This document shows, piece after piece, positions 51,635 to 60,825 of a DNA stretch of 64,000 nt. A model generated the notes under the pieces. That model ran no database searches. It had not been told where the DNA came from and saw only the letters and a list, made by a program, of their open reading frames with translations. Source of the DNA: Collinsella aerofaciens (GTDB taxonomy: Bacteria > Actinomycetota > Coriobacteriia > Coriobacteriales > Coriobacteriaceae); contig NZ_SPFO01000002.1 in the NCBI RefSeq assembly GCF_005845035.1, forward strand, positions 115,695 to 179,694, in the 5' to 3' direction. The first letter of the stretch is position 1, and every line of letters starts with the position of its first letter. The translations under genes were made by a program, and so were the position numbers.

Positions 51635-51895
51635 CTATCCCTCGTCGCCGGCGTCGTACACGATATCGAGGCCACAAACAGGGCATTTCTCCGGGTACAC
51701 CGGCATATGAACGCCTGTCCGTTTTCTCACTTCGTCGCTGAGTCTGTCGCGCGCATCGATGAACCGAATGTCGAGACACGGTATTTGCGAGCCGCAACAA
51801 GGACAGGCGACGACAAACGACCCGCAATCAACTTCTACGCTCGGAAACATATTGTTGTCGATAAGGGCACGCGGCAGTTTTCCGTACTTCCCCAT
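51635..51895 (-). CDS. Small zinc-ribbon protein, 86 aa
   Basis: Starts MGKYGKLPRALIDNN and contains two CxxC knuckles, ACPCCGSQ and KCPVCGLD, about 40 residues apart, as in a zinc ribbon. Hydrophilic otherwise. GAGGCGATG lies upstream of the ATG; a longer frame to 51991 is less likely. Function unknown. Confidence 0.65.
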   Translation of the reverse strand: MGKYGKLPRALIDNNMFPSVEVDCGSFVVACPCCGSQIPCLDIRFIDARDRLSDEVRKRTGVHMPVYPEKCPVCGLDIVYDAGDEG

Positions 51896-52041
51896 CACGA
51901 CATCGCCTCGCCAGCTCACGCTCGCTCCCTTCCCGTAATTGAAACCAGGAAGAGCATGCACCAGCAAGTGCGCGCGAAATTGCATCGCCACGCGATCCGA
52001 TCAAACAACACGATCGTCAAAGAATGCCAAAGCCAAATACG

Positions 52042-52452
52042 CTAATACGGCAGAAGCCCCGCCTTTTCACGCTTCTTTTCCGAGCGATCGAACTCAATGC
52101 GATGGGCCTCAAGAAACACCGTATCGGGTCGCCACTGACGCTCATTCGGCTGCCTTAGCGTCGCACCCGCAAAGGAAGCGTAGTCGGTCTTATCCAGCAG
52201 GTACGATCCGCACAGCCGATATTCGCCGCAAACAGGCTCAAACGAAATCAGGTGAGCATCAAATAGGGAATGAAGATCGCGCCGAAGCAGAATACCGTTG
52301 CTGGCAACCTGCGATTTGGGTCCCGAGTAATTCTCGATATGTGCAGCCTCCAGAGCTTCGCTGACGCCGCAGTCCGACACCGCGCAACGGCCATCATAGG
52401 CGGCAACGAGCTGCTTGCGGAACCATTGCTGCCCCAATCGCTCGCGTCTCAA
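52042..52452 (-). pseudogene. HNH nuclease domain, 3' part of a stop-split gene
   Basis: About 136 residues with a full HNH module: CAVSDCGVSEALEAAHIEN, then NGILLRRDLHSLFDAHLISF. Metal-binding and catalytic His are present. It is in the same frame as the gene upstream, separated only by TAA at 52456-52458 and one codon; the only internal start is a TTG at 52452 without a clear ribosome site. Together the two parts would encode ~363 residues, so this is best read as the C-terminal half of one nuclease. Confidence 0.8.
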
Positions 52453-52455
52453 CGC

Positions 52456-53124
52456 TTAGCGAGCTTTTTCGTCATCGGTCGCACTCTGTCCGGCAAACTC
52501 AATGTCGGCTGGCATGTGCTTCAGATAGCTCATGTCGGACGCAAAACGAGGATCAGGCCCGCCTTTATGAACGGGACCATGCAGAACAAACCAGCCGTTT
52601 TCGGGCTCAAACCGTTCAACAAACGCAAGGCCGAGCACCTTATAGCCCACCTCGGTTGCAAATATGACTCCAACTGGAACGCCATATTCCATGCAGTTGA
52701 GCATTTTACGGTTGTAATTCTGGTCTCGAGAACCAACGACGCCTGGCGCTTGAACCGAATACTTAATGACCCACGTACCGTCATCCAAATAGAGCGGAGG
52801 AACATCGGTGTAGAAGCTCTTTTTAGAGTTATGGACCGAAAGCGCAAAGATCTTATTGGGATCTTGCTTCACCCGATCCTGGCCCGGCCAGAAGATCCCT
52901 GAATCCCGCGTTACGGGAAAGAAGTCCGCGCCAATTCTCAAACGATACTGATACTGAGGGCTATCTTCCTTGGTGCGGTGCGGAAGGCTGGTCCAAACGC
53001 CGCCGCGCTGCTCCTCACCCAGAAACCACTCCCATGCCTCAACGTATTCGGAAGGCACGAGACTGCAGGCACGGTCATAGCTTGGTCCATCCATCAACGG
53101 AACAGCAAGGTCAATGTCGTTCAT
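52456..53124 (-). pseudogene. N-terminal part of the split HNH nuclease (DNA-recognition-like domain)
   Basis: A 222-residue product ending DDEKAR then TAA. It has no known catalytic motif; the beta-rich stretch with VGVIFATEVGYKVLGLAFVE and GWFVLHGP suggests a recognition domain of the sort placed before HNH in modification-dependent restriction-like nucleases. The start is taken as ATG 53124. If translated alone it could still bind target DNA without cutting. Confidence 0.72.
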
Positions 53125-53339
53125 CGCCAGCACCTACAACCATACGAACGCGAGTCATGCCCCTCAATAATATGGCCGAGAGTCAATTATTACGAGATCT
53201 CATTCCGCGATCGGCACATCGTTGATGCTCTCGGTTTGCCGCTGGCGCGCTCATACCCCGCTATCCCACTCCCCTGTATACTGATGTAGCACGTGTTTCA
53301 TCCGGGTTTATTGAGCCGGGTCGTTCATGGGAGGGTTTT

Positions 53340-53831
53340 GTGGCTGCTTCGAATCCGCCTAAGGGAAGCGTTTCTTCTTCGTCCATCAAGCCGGTTACGC
53401 GCAAGGCCGTGCGCTGCCAGCGCGAGGTCGCTTGGCTTGTCACGCAGGCGGCGGGCAGGCTTGTGGCGACCACTCAGGACGTCAATGCGCCTACGCCGAG
53501 CTTTGTGTTAGCGGCGGCGCTGGATTTTGTGCGCCAATTGGAGCTTGCCGCACAGGATGCCAGCGGCCACCTCGACTACCAGAATGTTATGGCGCCCGAC
53601 CTGCAAACGTTCTGCCACATGGCCAAGTTGCCCGCCGCGCCCAATGCGCTTTCGGACGCGGGCTACATGTTTACGCTTTCGGGCGCGGACCTTATCCGCG
53701 ATATCTACGCATACTGCAGCGAGCTCGCCGAGCGCCACGTCTTTGGCGCGGCTGAAGTCAAACCGGGATATGCCATCAAGCTGGTTCTTAGGCTGTTCTT
53801 GATGGATGGGTTCGGGACTATGCCAGCGTAA
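53340..53831 (+). CDS. Hypothetical protein, 163 aa
   Basis: A Ser/Lys-rich N-terminus is followed by a mostly helical domain (REVAWLVTQAAGRLVATTQD; ALDFVRQLELAAQDASGHLD). No known motif. The start is a GTG at 53340 with GGGAGGG six bases before it, and a -10-like TATACT is at 53277-53282. Codon use is typical of the chromosome. Not recognised. Confidence 0.75.
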   Translation: MAASNPPKGSVSSSSIKPVTRKAVRCQREVAWLVTQAAGRLVATTQDVNAPTPSFVLAAALDFVRQLELAAQDASGHLDYQNVMAPDLQTFCHMAKLPAAPNALSDAGYMFTLSGADLIRDIYAYCSELAERHVFGAAEVKPGYAIKLVLRLFLMDGFGTMPA

Positions 53832-53931
53832 GCCGGATTTTTAACTTCGCCGTCGACTGGGCAACAACCGCCTTACCTTAGCGGGCGCCAATCGAGAGTC
53901 GATTATTGGGTCACCTCGTCCGCTGGCGCAT

Positions 53932-55404
53932 TTATTCCGCACGCTCCAGCAGTCGATACTTGCGGTTGCGACTCGTCGCCGGCGCTGTGGGCTCAAGCTC
54001 GCCTTGAGCAATGAGTGTGTTGACGCGCGACCTAACCTGGGAAATTGTGAGCCCTGTGTGCTCCGCCAACTCGCGCGTACCCAGCTCACCGCAACGCTTA
54101 AGTGCCGCCACAATTAAGTCACCGCCGTGGTCGACCGGCTCGACCTTTGAGCGATAGAGAACCACTTTGAACCGATCGAATCCCGGGCAGAACAGGGGCT
54201 CGGCCAAACCATGAGCACACATGGCGTCGATCATCATCGGAATGCCCGAGCCATTGCCCTCAGCCGGCGAACCTGCGCCATCCGGCAGCGGAACAATCGA
54301 CATGAGTTTCATGAGCGTCGCGTTGCGGCACCGGGAGCTGCCGTCAAACAAGTTCTCGCGAGTCTTTCCTCCGTATAGGCCGCCGGGGTTCGTCACTTCG
54401 ATACGGTCATCAAAGACGTCAACAGCGATCGACTGCCCACAGAACCGATCTCCGTATTCTCGGTGGATTACGGCGTTGGCGATTGCCTCACGCAGGACCT
54501 CCTCGGGAATCTCCAGCGAGTCGACACGCGAGACGCCTTGGATCGTCGAGGTTCGCCGCAAATTCTTGGCGACTGCCGCGACGGCATCCGAGATCATTTC
54601 GCCCAACGTTCCCTCGCAGATCGTACGGTCCATGAACCTCAACGACCCCGCCGCGCCCTTCTGCGTTCCGGCATAGACCGCCACATCGATAAAGAGCTTA
54701 GGATAGAACTGCTGAGGATAGGCACCCGCAGCCAGGAGCCCGGCCTTAGTAACTTTGCCCTGGGAGTCGAGGAAATTCAGGCGCTCCAGCTTCGTTTTCT
54801 TGTCCGGCGCGCCGCGCATTGCCCGAGGTGTCAGCGAGAAAGCACGCTCTATCGTGCGATCGACCAGTGCCTCGTCAAGATCGCCTGCAACCGCGCCGGG
54901 CACTGCATCGCGATCGCTAGGACTCGTCCGCTCGTATGACGACAGTGCCAAAACCTCGGTCGATGAAAGTGGCACGTCTTTGTCATCAATGCGCTTGTAG
55001 CTGCCGCCCTGGGCGCCGCGTTCTATTACATAGCAGGGCTTGCTCGACGGGTCGAGCTCCTCAATCGTGATAACGAGAACCACGGTGCCCCGAAGCTCCA
55101 CGCGCTCAATAGTGTATTTGGGCGGATTGGCCAGTTTTCCGCGACTGCCGGCATCACCCATGCCTGCGACAAATTGGTTGAGCACCTTCTCGGTCTCAAA
55201 GTCCTCAACCGGGACAAAGCCCGCGCGCTCGCTCACGCCGAGCACGATAATTCCGCCGGCGGTATTCGCGAATGCGCTAACCGTTTCCCATACGTCGCGA
55301 GAAAGCGTCGTGGCGCTCTCCTTGACCTCGACGCTAAGATCGTCCGAGCCCATGCGCCTTAAAGACTCGAGCAGACCGATCAGCTCGTTCTCGTTCATCT
55401 GCAC
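53932..55404 (-). CDS. AlbA_2/Schlafen-type regulator with HATPase_c_4 domain
   Basis: A 490-residue protein: N-terminal AlbA_2 (divergent AAA_4, Schlafen-like) nucleic-acid-binding domain (VEVKESATTLSRDVWETVSAFANTAGG type, ~20-140), a middle linker, an HATPase_c_4 domain (REAIANAVIHREY; DRIEVTNPGGLYGG) and a C-terminal winged helix (LGTRELAEHTGLTISQVRSR). Proteins of this design are presumed transcription regulators of mobile or stress functions. The repeat array directly upstream may be its own operator. Confidence 0.9.
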   Translation of the reverse strand: MQMNENELIGLLESLRRMGSDDLSVEVKESATTLSRDVWETVSAFANTAGGIIVLGVSERAGFVPVEDFETEKVLNQFVAGMGDAGSRGKLANPPKYTIERVELRGTVVLVITIEELDPSSKPCYVIERGAQGGSYKRIDDKDVPLSSTEVLALSSYERTSPSDRDAVPGAVAGDLDEALVDRTIERAFSLTPRAMRGAPDKKTKLERLNFLDSQGKVTKAGLLAAGAYPQQFYPKLFIDVAVYAGTQKGAAGSLRFMDRTICEGTLGEMISDAVAAVAKNLRRTSTIQGVSRVDSLEIPEEVLREAIANAVIHREYGDRFCGQSIAVDVFDDRIEVTNPGGLYGGKTRENLFDGSSRCRNATLMKLMSIVPLPDGAGSPAEGNGSGIPMMIDAMCAHGLAEPLFCPGFDRFKVVLYRSKVEPVDHGGDLIVAALKRCGELGTRELAEHTGLTISQVRSRVNTLIAQGELEPTAPATSRNRKYRLLERAE

Positions 55405-55452
55405 GTCCTTTCGCTCGGTCCGGCGGAGAATGCCGCGAATAGATTTCCTTCG

Positions 55453-55697
55453 TCTCTCAGTTATCTCTCGTAATTATCTCTTGTCTCTCTGTTATCTCTC
55501 GTATTAGAGATGAGTGAAAGATGAGAGATAAGATATCTACCATCTGTTTCATTTAAACATGTTTTTGCTGGTAGAACAATCAGTATTGAGACAATACCGT
55601 GATTTCTTGTCTCTTTGCTGCTCAGTTATCTCTCATATTCATCTCTCGTCTTTCTGTTATCTCTCGTATTAGTGACGAATGAGAGATGAGAGATGCG
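55453..55697. repeat. Duplicated array of TATCTCTC motifs
   Basis: Two ~80-base direct repeats (55453-55532 and 55617-55697). Each contains several ATCTCTC motifs (for instance TTATCTCTC at 55461, 55492, 55626, 55657) and ends in the reverse complement (GAGAGATAA at 55524-55532; GAGAGAT at 55681 and 55688), so each block is also a dyad. It starts 49 bases upstream of the AlbA_2 gene, where operators would lie. The rest of the 422-base gap is AT-rich. Confidence 0.8.
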
Positions 55698-55747
55698 TAA
55701 GCAATGGACGAGCGTGGATTTTTGGACAGTCGGAAAATCCCTCAAAA

Positions 55748-55781
55748 AAAACGGGGCCGGCCTTACGCCGAGCCCCGTTTT
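55748..55781 (-). terminator. Terminator of the PTS operon
   Basis: AAAACGGGGC/GCCCCGTTTT stem with a run of T on the minus strand, 46 bases past the EIID stop. Confidence 0.85.
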
Positions 55782-55826
55782 CAAACGGTCAGTTAGCTAT
55801 CCAACGCGCGAGCATAGGAGTTAACA

Positions 55827-56675
55827 TTACGCCGCCGCGAACACTCCCAAGCCCGTTCCGATGATGCAGATTGCAAAGATGCCCAAGATGATCCAAATGG
55901 TCTTGACGCCCTTTTTGTACAGGGCGACGCAGGCAAAGGTTGCCAGCAAGGGCAGCAGACCGGGGAAGATCGAATCGAACAGATCCTGCAGGACAATCTC
56001 CGAACCGCCCACGTCAAAGGTCAAAGCAGTGGACAGTGAGACCTGTGCCGCAATCATGGCGCCGATAACGGTCATTCCGAGGACACCGGCAGCATGCGTC
56101 ATGCGAGACATAAGGTTGTTCTCTTCGGACTGCTGCAAAAACTTGGTTCCCAGGTCGTATCCCAGATGGGCTGCGACGATACGCGTTGCAAAGTTAATCA
56201 CGGAGTAAATGAGCGCGTACACGATGGGGCCGAGCGGGTTGCCCGTCGAAGCGATACCAATACCAATGCCGGCAGCGACCACGCGGAACGTACCCCAGTA
56301 GAACGAATCGCCAATGCCGGAAAGCGGTCCCATGAGACCGACCTTCATGGCGTTAATCGAGGACGTGTCGAAGTTCTTATCGGCAGCCGCCTGCTCTTCC
56401 ATCGAAACCGTTAGGCCGGCTACAAACGGAAGCACATGAGGCGTGATGTTAAAGAACTCAGTATGGCGATCGAGCGCCGCATAGTAATCGTCGTCGTTGG
56501 GATAGATCTTTCGCAAGGGCTTCTGAATGGTGTACATGAAGCCCATTGCCATCATCTTGTCGTACGACTGCGAGCACTGGCTCGTAAACTGGCGAAGGAA
56601 CATGCTCCGATACATATCGGGAGTCATAATCGCATCCTTCTTGGCCTCTTTGAGGTCGGTGTTCTGGGTAGCCAT
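55827..56675 (-). CDS. PTS mannose-family component EIID
   Basis: A 282-residue protein with FLRQFTSQCSQSYDKMMAMGF near the start, MGPLSGIGDSFYWGTFR in the middle and a hydrophobic C-terminal end, the standard IID layout. With EIIC it forms the sugar channel. It overlaps the EIIC stop by one base. Last gene of the operon. Confidence 0.95.
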   Translation of the reverse strand: MATQNTDLKEAKKDAIMTPDMYRSMFLRQFTSQCSQSYDKMMAMGFMYTIQKPLRKIYPNDDDYYAALDRHTEFFNITPHVLPFVAGLTVSMEEQAAADKNFDTSSINAMKVGLMGPLSGIGDSFYWGTFRVVAAGIGIGIASTGNPLGPIVYALIYSVINFATRIVAAHLGYDLGTKFLQQSEENNLMSRMTHAAGVLGMTVIGAMIAAQVSLSTALTFDVGGSEIVLQDLFDSIFPGLLPLLATFACVALYKKGVKTIWIILGIFAICIIGTGLGVFAAA

Positions 56676-57448
56676 TAGAAGTCCTCCTCTTCATCTGCAG
56701 CAACCGCCTGCGGACCGGACGAGCCCTCGCGGAAGGCCAGGAGCAGCGCGACGCAAATGGCAGCTGCGGCGACGCCGACCACGTCCATCTTGAGGTAAAT
56801 GACCATAATGAAGCCGATGAACAGCCAAGGAAGAAGCTTGTTGTCGCCCATGGTCCTAATAAGAAGAGCGAAGCCGATGCAGACCATTACGCCGGACGCA
56901 ACGTTGAGGCCGTCCATCACAAACTGCGGAATCGCGCTGAGCGCATTGTTGATGAGGTCGGCACCAAAGAACAGCGAGCCAAACACCAGCAGTGCAGACG
57001 GAATGCCAATCGACAGCGGCACGATGGTCAGATGGTACAGATTCGCCTTGGCAAGATCGCGATTTGCCAGAGCGGTCTCAATCTTCTTACAGGCAAAGGC
57101 GCCCGGAACGGCGTAGCAGAAGTTGCGCCACACCTGAAGGAAGACGGAGACGGGAAGGGCGAGCGCGACGGCAGTTGCCGTGCCCGTACCCGTAATGACG
57201 GCAAACGCGCAGCCAAGCACGCCGGAGGCATAGACCTCGGGAGGAACCGCCGCGCCGACCATGATGGCGCCCATGAACATGGACTCCAAAGCAGCGCCGA
57301 CGATAACGCCCTGCTGGACATCGCCAAGAATCAAGCCGACAAACAGGCTCGTAAACAGCGGACGACCAAGCATCGTAATGCCAAATAATTGCTCGTCCAT
57401 GGACGCAATAAATGCGACCAGTGCAATTAGAAGATACTGGACAACCAT
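56675..57448 (-). CDS. PTS mannose-family component EIIC
   Basis: A 257-residue integral membrane protein with GDVQQGVIVGAALESMFMGA and VPPEVYASGVLG-type loops and about eight helices, matching IIC of the mannose/fructose/sorbose class. It is separated from the deglycase gene by 81 bases containing a hairpin. Confidence 0.95.
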   Translation of the reverse strand: MVVQYLLIALVAFIASMDEQLFGITMLGRPLFTSLFVGLILGDVQQGVIVGAALESMFMGAIMVGAAVPPEVYASGVLGCAFAVITGTGTATAVALALPVSVFLQVWRNFCYAVPGAFACKKIETALANRDLAKANLYHLTIVPLSIGIPSALLVFGSLFFGADLINNALSAIPQFVMDGLNVASGVMVCIGFALLIRTMGDNKLLPWLFIGFIMVIYLKMDVVGVAAAAICVALLLAFREGSSGPQAVAADEEEDF

Positions 57449-57469
57449 TTAGATCAACCCCAGAAACAG

Positions 57470-57508
57470 GTCTGCAGGCGAGGCATTCTGCGCAGCTCGC
57501 CTGCAGAC
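57470..57508 (-). promoter_or_regulatory. Intra-operon hairpin between deglycase and EIIC genes
   Basis: Perfect 13-pair GTCTGCAGGCGAG/CTCGCCTGCAGAC stem with a 13-base loop and no T run, so it is unlikely to stop transcription fully. It could protect or divide the mRNA and change the ratio of enzyme to transporter. Confidence 0.6.
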
Positions 57509-57529
57509 AACCACAGCAATTTGAGAGGA

Positions 57530-58564
57530 TTAGTAGTTCATCTGGTGATAGTAACGACGCGTGGTGAGCGGGTGGTTACGGACGTGCTCGAGATGGCAGC
57601 TCAGACGCTCGGTGATGGTGTAGGTGACCATCGGGGAGACGATCTTGCGGAACTCAGGGTCGCTGAACGGCAGCTCGACCTCGGCGGTGTCAAACTTGTT
57701 CACGCGGACGTTAACGCCCTTCTCGTCGGCGAGCATGTGGGTGAAGTTGTCCACGCGGTCCATGAGCTTACGGGTGTCGTCCTCGCCGTAGAGCATGATG
57801 AGGCTCGTGCCCTCCTCGCACAGCTCGATGGTGCCGTGGAAGAACTCGGCGGCGTGGATGGACTTGGTCTTGATCCACTGCATCTCCTCGAGGATGCACA
57901 TAGCGTAGTCGTAGGCCTCACCCCAGAGCATGCCGGAGCCGATCACCATGTGGTAGTCGGTGTCCTTGAAGTCCTCGGCCATGGCGGCGCAGCGCTCGTC
58001 CTGAGCGTCCTTGGCCTTGATGAGGTACGGAGCGATGTTGCCGAACTCCTCCATGAAGGTGTCGTACTTGGGGAAGGCGCCGGCGTTCTTGAGGAAGCGG
58101 GCGACCAGCGTGATCTGGTAGGTGTAGATGGCCTCGCACAGAACGTCGTCCTCGGCGAAGCTGAAGAACTTGTAATCGGCGTACTCAGTGGCCGGGGTGT
58201 TGTCGTTGGAGACATACATCAGCGTGCGGGCGCCCTGCTCCTGGCAGAACTTGGCGGCCTCGATGATCTCGGGGGTGGTGCCGGTACGGGTGGAGAAGAC
58301 GCAGACCGAGTCCTTGTTGAAGGTCTTGGGCGGGCATGCGAGGAACTCAGCGGCAATCTCGCAGTGGACGTCGACGTCGGCCGTGGTGGTCTCGACCCAA
58401 TACTTCATCGGGAGCGTGTGGGCCCAGGTGCCGCCGCAGCCGATGAAGAAGATGTTGGAATAACCCTGCTCGCAGACCTTGTCCACGGCAGCCTCAATCT
58501 GAGGACGGAGAGCGAGGGCATCGCTCACAACCTTCTCGTAACGAGGCTCATCGAAATTGAACAT
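57530..58564 (-). CDS. SIS-domain sugar-amine 6-phosphate deglycase (FrlB/GfrF-like)
   Basis: A 344-residue protein with two SIS domains: IGCGGTWAHTLPMKYWVE and STRTGTTPEIIEA in the first, IGSGMLWGEAYDYAMCILEE and FFHGTIELCEEGTS in the second. This is the fructoselysine-6-phosphate deglycase type: it would split a phosphorylated Amadori compound into glucose 6-phosphate and the free amine. The neighbours are PTS components that phosphorylate on entry, so no kinase is needed. Glucoselysine is an equal possibility. Confidence 0.82.
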   Translation of the reverse strand: MFNFDEPRYEKVVSDALALRPQIEAAVDKVCEQGYSNIFFIGCGGTWAHTLPMKYWVETTTADVDVHCEIAAEFLACPPKTFNKDSVCVFSTRTGTTPEIIEAAKFCQEQGARTLMYVSNDNTPATEYADYKFFSFAEDDVLCEAIYTYQITLVARFLKNAGAFPKYDTFMEEFGNIAPYLIKAKDAQDERCAAMAEDFKDTDYHMVIGSGMLWGEAYDYAMCILEEMQWIKTKSIHAAEFFHGTIELCEEGTSLIMLYGEDDTRKLMDRVDNFTHMLADEKGVNVRVNKFDTAEVELPFSDPEFRKIVSPMVTYTITERLSCHLEHVRNHPLTTRRYYHQMNY

Positions 58565-58679
58565 CCCTTACTCCTAACTCACTTGGATGAACCCTTCATT
58601 CATCCCATGACGTTATAATACTTTATATAACTAACTATGCAAGAACTATTTCAGATTTTTTTGATTTTTCTTTAATAAA

Positions 58680-58709
58680 AAGCCCGCCGATTAAATGATC
58701 GACGGGCTT
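58680..58709 (-). terminator. Terminator between EIIB and deglycase genes
   Basis: AAGCCCGCCGAT/ATCGACGGGCTT hairpin (one mismatch) followed on the minus strand by TTTTTATT. It lies 50 bases past the EIIB stop, so it would end or attenuate the EIIA-EIIB transcript. The AT-rich DNA 58610-58679 holds TTGCAT and TATAAC-type boxes that could restart transcription before the deglycase gene. Confidence 0.8.
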
Positions 58710-58758
58710 AAGAAAGGAGGACCTAGTTAATAAATGCTAGACAATGGCATGTTTCCAG

Positions 58759-59232
58759 CTAGAAAACGTCCTTGGCAAATACCTTTGAGTCATTGGGGAC
58801 CTGACGGATTTCGATAACCACGCCATCATTGACAAGCTCTTGGATATGCTCGGCATCGGTTTCGGTCGCAAAGATCGCGGGAGTCGGATGAAGCGTGGTC
58901 TCGGGAGACTTTCGAGTTCCGCCCAAATTGATCTCTTTGATGTCTTTGCAACCCTTAGCAAGGCGATAGGCATCCTCGATCGTCTCGACAATGATAAACA
59001 GCGAATACTTGTCGGTGACGCCGCTGTTGAGCGCCTCGATGGCCGCGTTTACGTCTTTTATGACGAGCTTCACGCCGTTGGGACGAGCTAGCCTCAAAGC
59101 GGCTTTTCTCATGTCGTCCTTTGCCACGGCATCGCTGGCACACAGGATGCAATCGACATCCAGCGCATGTGTCCAAGACATGGCGACCTGGCCGTGAATC
59201 AATCGGTAATCGACCCTCGTAAGCTTAATCAT
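58759..59232 (-). CDS. PTS mannose-family component EIIB
   Basis: A 157-residue cytoplasmic phosphocarrier. The active-site His is His13 in DYRLIHGQVAMSW, the family signature. It takes phosphate from EIIA and passes it to the sugar. ATG 59232 is preferred because GGAG lies nine bases upstream; an ATG three codons earlier overlaps that site. Confidence 0.95.
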   Translation of the reverse strand: MIKLTRVDYRLIHGQVAMSWTHALDVDCILCASDAVAKDDMRKAALRLARPNGVKLVIKDVNAAIEALNSGVTDKYSLFIIVETIEDAYRLAKGCKDIKEINLGGTRKSPETTLHPTPAIFATETDAEHIQELVNDGVVIEIRQVPNDSKVFAKDVF

Positions 59233-59294
59233 CGTAATCATCTCCGCGCGTAATAAAGGTAATGACAGGGTTGAATTATTCGTTGAAGCTTGAG

Positions 59295-59714
59295 CTAGAA
59301 CTCTTCTTCTTCGACATCGGCGAGCATATCCGCCGCCTCACAAAGCTGGATAAACGAACGCGATCCCTCGACCGCGGCTTTGGCCTTGTCCGCATCCAGG
59401 AAGTCCAGCTGTGTAACCATTTCCACCAGCAGCGGCAAGTTCATTCCGGCGATCAACGTAAACGATCCGGCGGCCTGCCTCTGGATGAACTCGTTGTTTA
59501 CGGAACCGCCAAAGATGTCAGTTACGACAAACCACGTGTCGGCCGGATCCTTCGACTCCATCCAAGCATCGATAAGCGCTGCGACATCCCTCGTGTCGTC
59601 ATCGACATAGGCGCACAGACACTCGATTCGGTCGTTGGCGCCCATCAGAATCTCCAGAGAGCTCTTCATACCTTGGGCGAGATAGCCATGACTCGCTAGC
59701 AAAATCTTATTCAT
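59295..59714 (-). CDS. PTS mannose-family component EIIA
   Basis: A 139-residue protein with the phosphorylated His9 in LLASHGYLAQGM and the conserved VVTDIFGGSV block. It receives phosphate from HPr. First structural gene of the operon, after a 128-base regulatory gap that follows gntR. Confidence 0.95.
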   Translation of the reverse strand: MNKILLASHGYLAQGMKSSLEILMGANDRIECLCAYVDDDTRDVAALIDAWMESKDPADTWFVVTDIFGGSVNNEFIQRQAAGSFTLIAGMNLPLLVEMVTQLDFLDADKAKAAVEGSRSFIQLCEAADMLADVEEEEF

Positions 59715-59740
59715 AGTTCTCCAATATCAATAAGACGTAC

Positions 59741-59791
59741 TATATTGTCATAACAAAGTATATTAGCAATCTTCCCGGCGCGGAGTGTCAA
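59741..59791 (-). promoter_or_regulatory. Putative promoter and operator of the PTS operon
   Basis: On the minus strand TTGACA (59791-59786) could be a -35 and TGCTAATAT (59768-59760) an extended -10, though the 20-base spacing is long. A partial dyad TATATTGT-CATA-ACAAAGTATA at 59741-59762 covers the start region and is a candidate GntR site; a similar TTATATTGTATTA lies before gntR at 60595-60607. Confidence 0.45.
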
Positions 59792-59842
59792 TTTTCTAAT
59801 TCCGCGAACGGTAACAATCAGTCGGTAAATCGACGGATTTAT

Positions 59843-60547
59843 TTACAGATAGAACTTCAGACGCTCAGTGCAATACACCTGACGGGAGATGAAGAGCGGC
59901 TCGCCGCCCGGAGCATAACGTCTATCGACAAACAAGAGCAGCGAGGAGTCCAGCTCCACGTTAAGATATGCCGCCTCGAGCTCGCTCGCGTAGCAGACCT
60001 CGAGCGTACGCGTGTTGGGCCCCATCTTAATCCCATGGCGATCGAGCACCGCCATAAGCGAATCCTCGAGGGACTCATGCTCCAGGAATGAAAGTGTGTC
60101 GGAATAGCAATTGGTTTCCAGCATCGTGGGCTTGCCATCCACAAGGCGCAGACGGCGACTGCGCAATACCTTTTGAGTGTCGTCAACACCCAGGAACTTT
60201 GCGTCTCGCAGGCTTGGAAAATCCCAGCCCATTTCGAGCACCCTGGTAGATGCCTGTTTTCCCGCAAGCTGGCACGAATGGGTAAAGCTCTCACGGTCGT
60301 CCGCGGCATACATCTGTGTGTCCGACGAAACGAACGTGCCCTTGCCGCGGGCCCTCTCAACAAGCCCAGCATCTTCCATTTCCTTGATTGCCGAGCGCAC
60401 AGTAATTCGGCTCACGCCAAATTGCTCAATGAGTTCCGTCTCAGTAGGGAGCTTATCTCCCGGGCGGTACGTGCCGTTGGCAATCAAATCAGAAAGTGCG
60501 CGAACGATCTGCTTGTACAGGGGAATAACGCTATTTGCTTCAACCAT
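59843..60547 (-). CDS. GntR/HutC-family transcriptional regulator
   Basis: A 234-residue regulator: N-terminal winged helix (YRPGDKLPTETELIEQFGVS; TVRSAIKEMEDAGLVERARG) and a UTRA effector domain (KVLRSRRLRLVDGKPTML; LLLFVDRRYAPGGEPLFIS). Phosphorylated sugar-amines commonly bind UTRA. It is encoded just upstream of the PTS genes in the same direction and probably represses them. ATG 60547 with AAAGG upstream is preferred. Confidence 0.93.
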   Translation of the reverse strand: MVEANSVIPLYKQIVRALSDLIANGTYRPGDKLPTETELIEQFGVSRITVRSAIKEMEDAGLVERARGKGTFVSSDTQMYAADDRESFTHSCQLAGKQASTRVLEMGWDFPSLRDAKFLGVDDTQKVLRSRRLRLVDGKPTMLETNCYSDTLSFLEHESLEDSLMAVLDRHGIKMGPNTRTLEVCYASELEAAYLNVELDSSLLLFVDRRYAPGGEPLFISRQVYCTERLKFYL

Positions 60548-60825
60548 ATCAACCATACCTTTGCAAGGAATCGGCAGTTTATAGATAGATAACTTATATT
60601 GTATTAGAACTTTTAAGCGTTCCATACTATTTCCAGCATGTTTCGGCCATCGGGGGTTATTTCATTTAAACGGGGATAGCGCCCGCTCGCGACATGTGCC
60701 GCCGAACCGACGTCGATGTCCCGGCTGGCAGTTGTCAGTTCGCCGCAGAGCCGCGGCCCCATATGGGTATACTCTCGAGGATTCGACTCGATTCGCCCCC
60801 GCTGGGGCGTCAAAGGAGGCTGCAT

